From Sphaerulina vaccinii (Eukaryota > Ascomycota > Dothideomycetes > Mycosphaerellales > Mycosphaerellaceae): DNA of 64,000 bases. This document shows, in pieces, positions 53,475-62,333 of the stretch. Within the stretch, counting starts at the first letter, position 1, and the number at the start of each line of letters is the position of its first letter. The stretch covers positions 62,001-126,000 of the forward strand of contig JAKUDP010000008.1 in the NCBI GenBank assembly GCA_022570795.1, read 5' to 3'. The position numbers were made by a program, and so were the translations under genes. The notes below the pieces were generated by a model, which saw only the letters and a list, made by a program, of their open reading frames with translations, had not been told where the DNA came from and did not search any database.

Positions 53475-54272
53475 CTACAACATCTCGTGGGTCTCGATTG
53501 GGCCTGCCTTCTCCCAGTGTGTCTCCAAGGCCTTATGAGATGCCTCTTCCTGAGTATGCCACCAAGCTTTGAGACCCGTAACGCTGTGCATAACCGCAGT
53601 CAAGTACTCGGGACATGTCTGCAGCAGCTGCCAAGCGCCAGTATAGTCAGGGCGGCGCAGCTCAAGCCCTTTCAACCCAGCGCTATCATGCGAATCCTCC
53701 ATAATCTCACCCAGCTTAGCAGCAGTTTGATAATGGAGACACTCGAGGACGTGCGGATCGATGCGTTCAGCGCCTTGCTTGTAGAGATACACGCCAATCT
53801 TGACCAATAGTGATTGCGGTTCTTTGTTGGAAGCTGTGATGTACGATAGGATGATATCCTTGGTGACTTTTCGGAGGCTTGAGATGGCGTACTATTCGAT
53901 GTCAGTACCATGGTCTTCAGGCAGGCGATACGTGAGAAAACTTACCTTGTCTGCAGCAACGTGGAGATCAATGTTCTTGCACACGTTCTCCAGGTAGTTT
54001 CCATCTGTGTATGGAGAGTCCTCGCGTGGAAGGCCATAGACGTCTCGCAGCATTCCTCTTACAATGGCCCTACTTTCTGGAAGATTGATCTCTCTGATAT
54101 GTGCTTCCTGTTTGCATGCTGCCTCGAAGAACGAACTGGCGGCACAGATCATTTCCGTGTGGCATTCAAAGTAAACGTTGGACGCGGTCAAAATTCTGAA
54201 GTCGCAAGGTCTTTTCTTAGCTGAATCTATGACAGCAGCAGCTTGTTGTGATGGCGGCTGTACTGTAGCCAT
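53475..54272 (-). CDS. BTB/POZ domain protein (tandem paralogue 1)
   Basis: Exons 54272-53946 and 53891-53475 (54-nt intron, TACTGAC branch) give 247 residues. CDFRILTASNVYFECHTEMICAASSFFEAA and INLPESRAIVRGMLRDVYG form the BTB core. A C-terminal helical region follows. The intron sits in phase 0 directly after ADK, the same place as in the neighbouring gene (54752-55542), so the two are an old tandem pair. The start at 54272 (MATVQ) matches the MATPK start of the paralogue; an upstream ATG at 54392 would add 40 residues. BTB proteins of this fungal family may bridge Cul3 or dimerise, but no partner is known. Confidence 0.8.
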
Positions 54273-54751
54273 TGCGGCGGCACTGGCGTTTGGTGTTCGT
54301 GAGTTTTCGTCAACTGTAGGTTTGTGAAGAAGAAGATAACTCTCGGAGAAAGTGACCTGTCTTAACAATCGAAAAGCGACTGAAGCAAACATTTCTGGTG
54401 TCTCGGCTCCTCCTTACACTTTTCGCACTGCACTAGCGCAAACGGCTTGGCTCCACTTCACCTTGACTCTGGACAGATATAAAGAGCTCCTGCAGAGACT
54501 TCAGCTTGGTTTCGCATCTAATGTGATCCTCATAGAACATGTTAGTCTTCTCTCGAAAGCACTCTGAGTCCTATTCGCGATACATCTGCGAGTGCAGTGC
54601 CTCAGTCTATTCGAGGCTGGCAGAAACTCTCTTTCTATGCTCGATTTCGCTGACCATTCAACTTTGATGACCGATCACATCTTCAAGCTCGGCGAGCACT
54701 TTTTCCCGACTTGTTCATTCCTCATATGCGGTAGGCTACTTGTCTCCCTGC
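54273..54751. other. Spacer between BTB paralogues
   Basis: About 480 bp between the two co-oriented BTB genes. No supported gene. Confidence 0.45.
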
Positions 54752-55542
54752 CTACTCCTCGCTGCAGCCCCTCTCCTTCATCTTCTTACCATCTAGCTCA
54801 GACTGCACAAGGCTCCAATAGTCAGTATCCTTGATAGCTTTGAACACAGCGCCGATGTATGCAGGGTTGGCACATAGCTCCTTGATTGCTTCCTCGTGCT
54901 GTGTCGAGGCCGTGGGAAGATACCTGGCGGTTTCATACACCACCGTCTTCAAGATCCAAGGTTCAATCACTCCCTCCTCCTGCTCGAACAGGAAACGACC
55001 AAGGCCAATAAGCGGAAGCGAGTAGTGCGCATCGATAAAGTCCACTATCGAGTCCCTAGTTGAGGCTCGAAGGGCTGGAAGGCCGTACTGCACTCCGTCA
55101 AATCCTGTCTTAGTAGCGAAAGCTTCGAAGGGCACTTACCTTATCAGAAGCAACGTACAATTTTACCAGGTACTCTCCATGCTGAAGGTCGTGTTCGGGT
55201 TCCTCGTTCCCTATCGTGACGTCTGGCCGCCCATAGCGGTGGCGTAACAGGCCTTCCACAACATCTTCGTCCTCGGGCAGATTGATAACGTTCGTGTGCG
55301 CCTCCTTAAAGTCGCGTGTACACGCGGCCTCAAAGGAGGGACAGGCTGAACACAGTATAGCCTTGTGTGCGTGAAAGCACTTGGTGGCCGTCGAGACAGT
55401 GAGGTCAGAGAACCGACCTGATTCGTAGAGTCTGTGAACTCGAGCATTAGTTATGATTGCATGCCGCGAATGTGAGGACTAACTTCTTCAGCGTCTTGTC
55501 TTGTGGTCGTGGGACGTCGTCGTCTGGCTTCGGTGTAGCCAT
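54752..55542 (-). CDS. BTB/POZ domain protein (tandem paralogue 2)
   Basis: Three exons (55542-55484, 55431-55140, 55087-54752; introns of 52 and 52 nt) give 228 residues. SGRFSDLTVSTATKCFHAHKAIL, ACPSFEAACTRDF and INLPEDEDVVEGLLRHRYG are the BTB hallmarks, including the H-x-x-x-L helix. The second intron follows ASDK in phase 0, matching paralogue 1. The first intron, with a GTTAGT donor, is unique to this copy. The C-terminal region (YGLPALRASTRDSIVDF) aligns with YAISSLRKVTKDIILSY of the neighbour. Function unknown. Confidence 0.8.
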
Positions 55543-55758
55543 GATGGTGGCGTCGATGTTGGTGTTTGTGAAGTCGTGTTGTATCGAGAGAAATTGAGGA
55601 AGATGTGCTGGAAAGAGTCGCCCCACTTAAGCGCGTCGCGTGCTTCAGAAACAGCAAGTGAAGCAAATAGTCCCCACAGCTCAACCCTGTAACACAAGAG
55701 CATCATCACAACATATCAGTGCGCTGCTGGCCTCTCCCGCTTCCTCCATCCTCAACAT

Positions 55759-56093
55759 CTACGAACAGTTCGCATAACTATCTGCAAAGTTCGGCGGTCC
55801 ATCCTTTCCCCAATGAAAGATACATCCGTTTCCGGGATTGACGCACGGCTTAGCCTATAACACACCATCAGTCAAAAACATTCTCTCAGCCTCCATCCTC
55901 TGTTGTTCGACCCACATCAGAACATCTCAAAAAGTTGCCGTTCCCACTATCTGAACAATAGCCATTGCCAAATGGCCTGACACAATTCTACGAACAGTCA
56001 ATGCAAGTACTTGTTTGTTGCGGTCATACGTACAGCGCCAGCGGAGGCTGTTGCCAGAATTGAGGAGAGGATCGCTGCGATTGAGAGTTTCAT
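55759..56093 (-). CDS. Small secreted six-cysteine protein with internal repeat
   Basis: A three-exon gene with very short exons: 56093-56034, 55987-55916 and 55854-55759, with introns of 46 nt (GTACGT...CGTAG, TTGAC branch) and 61 nt (GTGGGT...ATAG, CTGAT branch). Every junction is in phase 0. The product is 75 residues: a textbook signal peptide (MKLSIAAILSSILATASAGA) and a 55-residue mature peptide with six Cys. The mature part is two repeats of CVxPxGNGxC ... NF ... CS (first half exon 2, second half exon 3). It has the size, Cys content and exon structure of fungal secreted effectors or antimicrobial peptides; the role itself is inference. Family not recognised. Confidence 0.65.
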
Positions 56094-56719
56094 GTTCAGG
56101 GACTTGGATGTTATTGTATGACGGCCACGTTACTTGGATTCTGGACTTGAGGTCTTATAGCATAGCACTCTGCTCGTCGCCGTGGCACCACGGTCATGTA
56201 CAGGGAGATCTCGATGCCATGGAGGCCCGTTTCGTCTGAGACATTCCGCGTTCCGTGGTTCAGCCTCCAGTCCGCTATAAAGCCGACCATTGAGCAAGTG
56301 TCAGCGATGGTTAGTTCAAGCCGGCCGTGGTGTAAGGCGCAGTCGCCGTGATCTTCAACGTATCTCCGATTGTGATCGTATTCCTTCATTTCGGTCCTGC
56401 TGCTTCTAAGGCGTATCTGCCAGTCGATCATCAGAGCTTCCATAGCTCAGCTTCGTCAAATGCATATGGCATGCAGTGCAGGTCAGGAGCTCGGAGCTGT
56501 AGCGAGGGCAGTCGTGCGGTAGCTCTCAGATAGAGCCTGGACAATGCTCGCTCGTTCGCTTTGCGACATCCTCGGAGTGCCGAGATGATCCGGTGTTCGA
56601 CTTATACTGCTACAAGGTTGTGGGCGTTACGAAGTTGAGTGATATCAAGAGCGTTGCTGAGACTTCTTGCTTCGCTGTCAAAGCCAAGTAAAGTACGGAA
56701 TACCATATCGTCAATAGGA
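56094..56719. other. Intergenic, no supported gene
   Basis: Promoter side of the small secreted gene and 3' flank of the next gene. No supported feature. Confidence 0.4.
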
Positions 56720-57688
56720 TCATGATGTCCTGGGGTTGCCCTCCTGATTTCTCAGATATGATAAGAGCATAGTCGCATCCGTTCTGGTCTGTCTCCTGGT
56801 GACTTGCGTAACCTCTTCATATAGTGCCTCCATCTCTTCAGCCGTATCTCCACTTTCACGCATCGCTTGATCGAGAGCATTCCACGAAGTATGCAGTTTT
56901 CCGTAGTCTGACCAGTGCACAGATTTCTTCGCGCAGAATACGACGAATAGCTTATCAGGGAGATCTCGATCAATATCAGCTCGCATTTGCTCCAGAACGT
57001 CAGATTCATGCGACATGCCAAAGACGGATATGGAGTCTTCCATCTTCGATAGAGTGGTCCAGACTTTGTAGAAAGCAGCGTCTGTGAACGTTACAGTCAA
57101 TCTTTCGGGAATCGAAGTGCCGTGAAGGCGGTATCGTGCCATGCCAGTACACGTCAGTGCTCGATGTCTTCGTAGAGTCTCCAGCTTGCCGTTTCTGCGT
57201 ATGACTTCTTTCATGTACGCAAACTCGGAAGTGTGATCATGATAGTCAACCACGACTGTCCTTAGCTTCGGCAGTTCTGTAAGTGCCTGCAAAAAGCCAG
57301 TCGCGGTAGGCTGGCAGACTTCGCAACAGCCAGCTAGAAACATGTTGTTGCCGCCTGAGTAGGAAGAGCATTTGATAGACTGGCTGAAGTTCTTGACTAG
57401 GAGATTCCGGACTTGGTCTTTCCGCATGGGAGTCTGCAGAGTGGAATCTGTGTAGCGGCAGAAGTCATTTCTTGTGCACATGATTTGATTGACATCGTAG
57501 AGGACCGGTAGAGCCTCTGCATAGAGTTGTTGACATGTTCGTAGGATGCCAGTATTCTTGCTACCGGCCACGACTTGGCGGAGCTTGAGGGGTCGGTCGA
57601 AGCTGAGGACATGTTCCCAGATGATGGCCCTCAGTTCTCCTGGGAGACGCGTCAATAACAAGCACTCGCCTTCTGTATCGTTAGCCAT
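56720..57688 (-). CDS. 2EXR/F-box-like domain protein
   Basis: 322 residues from the ATG at 57688 (MANDTEGE); the same frame continues to an ATG at 57802 that would add 38 low-complexity residues. The N-terminal module LLLTRLPGELRAIIWEHVLSF, then ILRTCQQLYAEALPVLYDVN, is the 2EXR/F-box-like pattern (LPxELRxxIW...CxxLYxEAxPxLY) found in large fungal families. The middle has a region with LPKLRTVVVDYHD and the tail is helical and charged. No enzymatic motif. Possible ubiquitin-ligase adaptor by analogy only. Confidence 0.7.
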   Translation of the reverse strand: MANDTEGECLLLTRLPGELRAIIWEHVLSFDRPLKLRQVVAGSKNTGILRTCQQLYAEALPVLYDVNQIMCTRNDFCRYTDSTLQTPMRKDQVRNLLVKNFSQSIKCSSYSGGNNMFLAGCCEVCQPTATGFLQALTELPKLRTVVVDYHDHTSEFAYMKEVIRRNGKLETLRRHRALTCTGMARYRLHGTSIPERLTVTFTDAAFYKVWTTLSKMEDSISVFGMSHESDVLEQMRADIDRDLPDKLFVVFCAKKSVHWSDYGKLHTSWNALDQAMRESGDTAEEMEALYEEVTQVTRRQTRTDATMLLSYLRNQEGNPRTS

Positions 57689-58190
57689 GTGAGATCTGCC
57701 TGAGTTGTGTGAGTGATGGATGAGGTGATAAGGAGGTCTCCGCGATAGAGTTGGACGATAGCTAGGACCAGCGTTATCGGCGGTAAGGTGAGATGCTCTC
57801 ATCGTGCACTCATGGCATGCAGGTCCCGGCTCGCTTGGAATGCGAGATGCTTATATCTCGTGGAGCTGACTGTCGTCTTCCTGTTCCTTCCTACCACCAT
57901 GTCTGCTGCAGGTGGTTCAGATGGTGGATTGGACAGCAGCAACGGCGTGGTTGCCGTCCGACATCGGGATGATCACCCTTGTTGTTGTTGTTGTTTTGGT
58001 GCCTCGATTCATTCACCTCCATCTCTGGTTTTGACTTGCATGCCCACCAAATCATATTTACACTACCGGGACTATTGACCAGGGAGCTGCAGAAGGAGAT
58101 GCTCTTTTTCTTCACTTCATATTCCAGGCTACCACCGAGTCTGCTGGTGACATCCACGTGGGGAGGCGAGTAGAGGAGAGCCCCGCGACC
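57689..58190. other. Divergent intergenic region with GTT microsatellite
   Basis: Holds the promoters of the 2EXR gene (-) and the HymA gene (+). A (GTT)5 run lies at 57981-57995. No gene supported. Confidence 0.45.
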
Positions 58191-59468
58191 ATGGCCTTCC
58201 TCTTCGGACGCAACAGGCAGCGGTCGGCACTTGATATGGTCAAGACGGTCAAGGATCTGTTGCAGAAACTACCCAAGGACGAATCTACCCAGACCGCCAA
58301 GGTATGGACTGTCGCCACCACTCATAGCGCATGGACGACCACATCTAACAGGAACAGATCGAGGAGGACATTGCGCGCAACCTCTCGCAGATGAAAGTGA
58401 CCCTACAAGGCACACCCGAAGCCGAGACTTCGCCCGACCAAGTCTACCAGCTTGTCTCAGCCATATTGTCTGAGCAGCTGCTCCCAATACTCGTCGACAA
58501 CATCTATCGCCTACCCTTTGAAGCCCGCAAGGACACCCAGACTATCATATCGAATGTGTTTCGCTTCAGGAGCTCAGGCAGCACATCTGCCGAACCTGAC
58601 GCGCTCAAAGAAGTCATACGGAAACAGCCCGAGATCGTCGTTGCGCTGTGCAATGGCTATGAAAGGAGGGAAAGCGCAAGCGCATGTGGAGGCATTCTGA
58701 AAGAGGCGCTCAAACACGACGCAGTGGCTGCAGTCATACTATACGACGAACCTCGAGCAGATGGCAAGACCCAGGACATATACAACGACGTCGATGTGAC
58801 ACAGAAATCTTCGGGAAGGGGTGTCTTCTGGAAGTTCTTCACGTGGATCGACAAGTCCAGCTTCGAGGTCTCTGCAGACGCCTTTGACTGCTTCCGATTC
58901 ATTCTCACCAAGCACAAGAGCCTGGTATCACAGTATGTCAATACGAATTTCGAGGCTTTCTTCAAATTATACAACGACACTCTGATCAAGAGTGAGAGTT
59001 ATGTTACGAAACGGCAGAGCATCAAATTACTGGGAGAGATACTACTGGATCGACAGTTCTACGAATGTATGTGCCGATACGTGGAAAGTGGAGACAACTT
59101 GAAGCTGGTGATGTGGCAATTGAAGGACGACAGAAGGATGGTGCAGTATGAAGCCTTTCATGTCTTCAAGGTCAGTGCCTTCTCCAGTCTCTGGAGAGGA
59201 ATGCGCCGCTCATGCTGACTTGCAATAGATATTCGCTGCGAACCCACACAAGAGCCTTGAAGTGCAGAGGTTCTTGATTATGAACAAGGCACGCCTGCTC
59301 AAGTTCTTGCCCAAGTTCCTCGAAGATCGAACGGATGATGACCAATTCAACGACGAGAAGGCCTGGCTTATCAAATCCATCGCGAATCTCCCTGATAGCA
59401 CTGCAGGACTACGTAGTCCGGCTTCACCTACACGCACGGAGAGCGTGTCTCCCATGAATGTACGTTAG
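58191..59468 (+). CDS. hymA: Mo25/Hym1 family scaffold protein (HymA)
   Basis: Exons 58191-58301, 58352-59170 and 59229-59468 (introns 50 and 58 nt, phase 0) give 389 residues. MAFLFGRNRQRSALDMVKTV, VYQLVSAILSEQLLPILVDN, PEIVVALCNGYE, FFTWIDKSSFEVSADAF, QSIKLLGEILLDRQFYECM and FAANPHKSLEVQRFLIMNK are the successive helical repeats of Mo25. In fungi this protein (Hym1, HymA) is a scaffold of the RAM/MOR pathway with the GCK and NDR kinases, and is needed for polarity, cell separation and conidiophore development. A short Ser/Pro tail follows. Full family length. Confidence 0.93.
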
Positions 59469-60132
59469 AACCAGCATTTGTCTCCACGGGTAGGCGACAG
59501 CTAGGCCGCCGCAGAGGGAGCGGTGGCAGTATTAGCATGAGATCATGAATAGGAGATGAATGATGAATAATTGACTCTTCAGAACTTGTTGCCTATTTTC
59601 GCTGACTTCCCATTCCTCGAAACATAGAAGACTATGTCTCTTCAGCATGCTTGGCCTGGCAGTGCTTCAGAAGATTTGGTCAGCATTGATGAGCACGGAG
59701 AAGAAGATGATAGCGAGTATGGCAATATTGCACTCTTTCATTTGTCGCCACAGCTATCATTGTAGCTAAAGGCAGCAGTCATTTCCACTATGATACATTC
59801 ATTCATTCATCATTCGCCATGGCGCTCCTTGTAGCCAGCGCGCATCTCCATTATGATACAATCCATTCCGTGCATGTCTGTCGATGTTCGCGTCATGCGC
59901 AAGAGAGTGAAGCTCCAGCGCGGGTAGTGGTGGTCAGACATGACCGCCGCCATGTTAGTGGCTGCAGGAGTCATGTCTGCAACAGTGGGTTGTTGGTAGA
60001 CCTTGACTATGCACTCTTCTTCATCATCCTCTTCAGGCGCTGGCAGGTTCTGCAGCAGCTCAGTCTTCTCCAATCGGGAAGTCGAGACGCTGACGTGTCG
60101 CCTCCTCCGTCTCGCCCGCATATGGATCCACT
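59469..60132. other. Convergent spacer, possible further coding of next gene
   Basis: The minus-strand frame 60136-59810 carries LPAPEEDDEEECIVKVYQQP. A second frame, just past the 60133 stop, reads LDEVDPYAGETEEATRQRL. Either could be the displaced C-terminus of the gene at 60133-61408. A CATT microsatellite lies near 59794-59812. Confidence 0.35.
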
Positions 60133-61408
60133 TCATCCAGTGGCGTCGACTTGGGTAGGTGACGTGCCAGCGTTCTCCTGACCTTCAACAAAGCCCACAA
60201 AGTCACTCAAAGCCATTCTCGGCTTCTTGCGGTGCGCCTCCATCATATCCTTCCATGACAAGTCCTTCCGAACACGCTTACTGCCAATCTTCACTGTCTC
60301 GTTGATGATGTGCTGTCCCCTCGCGATGAGTTGATTCACCGCGTCAACACCTCGAATACCATGCAAATGCATTGCATACGCCAGGTATTTGTACGGCTTC
60401 GCGTAGACTTGGCCATCATGCTCCTTCGTGGGCTTGAACCAATTGGTGTTCTGCCTCAGCTGCGTTGCAATGGCACCAACACTGTCCCGATCACCTGGGG
60501 CAACTGTTTGTTCGTCCCAGTCGTGGATGTTGATGGCTGCTCCAAGATAGAGCTCGAGCTGCTTGACAAGTCTGTCGGCGTGAGAGAGCTGTCCCATACG
60601 ACAGGTCAACTGTGCTTGGAGGATGCGTAATCCGAGCTCGCTGATAATGCCAGCGTGAAACTGGGTGATCAGAGACTCGATCTCATGATCAGATGTCATC
60701 TTGTTCTTGTTGGCTGTCTGATACTCGAAGGCAAGGTAGGACACCGATGGGCGGAGCTTTGAAGTCGTCTGCCCATATGAGGACATTCTGCTGGACAACG
60801 GGACGAAGCGACCGGTCCTCGCAATTCCTCCTGGGTTGGATTTCAAACGGACCTCCGAAGTTGCTGGGACTTTCTTTAGCTTGTTGTAGTTCTTTTCGTA
60901 CTCGTACAAAGCATAGCCAGTGCGCTTGTAAAATTTCTCTTGAGTAGCGAACTCCGAGAAGATAGGCAAGGACCATTTTGACACTTCGACGAGGGTTGGA
61001 CTGCACAGCCTCGAACAATCAGCAGCGAGATCATCCAAGTGCGCGGTCAGCCTGCTCTTCATTGATCACGCCAGCTTTGATCAAGTTTTCGAGATATCCT
61101 CGCGCACTCGCGGCCGTTGCTGCTTCGCTCGGAAAACGGCTGGTGTCCACGCCTTCGTGTTCGAGGTGGAAGCGTAACAATGCCTGTGTGAGACCATTCG
61201 GAGATACATTGCTCGCAGGGTTTCTCTGGATGAGTCGCATGGCACGAGCAAAGCGATCACAGTCACGAGCATCGCTCAGACTCCAGACGTCGTCGTCCTC
61301 CTTCATCTCCAGCTGGGTATGAACCAAAATGTCTACGTCGAAGTCCTCATCGAGCCCGAGAGCATCAACCAGCTTCGTCGTGACTTAGTCCTTACTGAAG
61401 GACGCCAT
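60133..61408 (-). CDS. Unrecognised protein with an apparent frameshift
   Basis: Exon 1 is 13 nt (61408-61396), then a 63-nt intron (GTAAGG donor, GTAG acceptor). Exon 2 starts at 61332 and stays open to a TGA at 61031. A second long frame, one base out of phase, overlaps it from 61062 (ATG) and continues to 60133. The first part (SLSDARDCDRFARAMRL, GYLENLIKAGVINEEQADRAL) runs naturally into the second (LDDLAADCSRLC, FYKRTGYALYEYEKNYNKL) if one base near 61040 is skipped, and no intron with matching phase joins them. About 400 residues in total. Helical, soluble; family unknown. Either a real frameshift, an assembly error, or two overlapping genes. Confidence 0.5.
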
Positions 61409-61810
61409 GGTTCGGATCTTGGTGGGTGTAGGGAACTCCCACGTGTCGCTCTCGATACTGTGCCAAATTGCTCAGACCTGCTCGGTAAGGCTGGTCGTTG
61501 GCGTAGTGTGCTTGAAGTTTGCTAGGAAGCAAATCTCGGTCGTTCTCCGAATGTTCGAGCAGATCGCCTAGGAGAGGCGTCCGCGAGTGTGGCGGCACAG
61601 CTGTTGTGCTGTCGATGAAGTGGTGCACTGTTGGTTGGTGATGTTGATTGTGCTCAGTAGTTGAAGTGTGTTGACAGTCGCAGTAAAGGCAGACGTAAAA
61701 GTTTTGATACTTGCCGTTGCCGTGAGGGTGAGTCACTGCCGAATGCTTTACTTGCCTTGTGATCGTGTGGAGTGCTGTTGTTGCTGGACAGTTCGCGGTT
61801 TGTCGAGAAG

Positions 61811-62140
61811 ATGTCGCGTAGTCGTGTTACAGCACAGCTTGAGACTGTGCCTGAGACTGTCTGCTGTTCTCGACTTCACATACTGCGATTGCTGTGTCAG
61901 TGGAGTGAGTTGCTTCGAGACATGACTTTGGTCGCGTGTTACGTGTCGTGGTGATTGGAAAGTGTTGTAGGAAAAAAAGTGAGGCTGCTGATTTCCACGG
62001 AAGTGCTGCTGGAGCTACCAAAAGCTAAGAAGCTTGGCGGTGGCGCACAATCTGTGGCGCAGGCATTTGACGACCGGAACGTGACAGTGAAGAAAGTAAA
62101 GATCATGACGGGACGAGGCTGCATTCGCATAGTAGAATGA
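61811..62140 (+). CDS. Possible small hypothetical protein
   Basis: Exons 61811-61904 and 61971-62140, with a canonical-looking 66-nt intron (GTGAGT donor, GTGATT branch-like, TGTAG acceptor), give 87 residues in phase (MSRSRVTAQLETVP ... TVKKVKIMTGRGCIRIVE). Exon 2 has reasonable coding composition but the antisense frame is also open. No family. A weak call. Confidence 0.3.
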
Positions 62141-62333
62141 TCCTCACCGATATTCGGCATATATCTTCTTGACTGCCGCCCATCAAACCTCTCTGGGGTG
62201 AATATGCGATTGCTCAGAGTCCTCTCCAGTACCGCCTTGACACCACTCTAGGCTATGTCTGGAGCTACAACAACTTAGTTGCTAATCGAGGCCAGAGATG
62301 GCTGCATGAGCGCCAGTGTTTCAATTCCTGCTG

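Noticed and set aside
60689..61018. 109-codon minus frame reachable by a GTGATC...TGCAG intron from the gene above
   Set aside because: The competing frame 60133-61062 is three times longer and far more protein-like, so the intron is probably a chance match.
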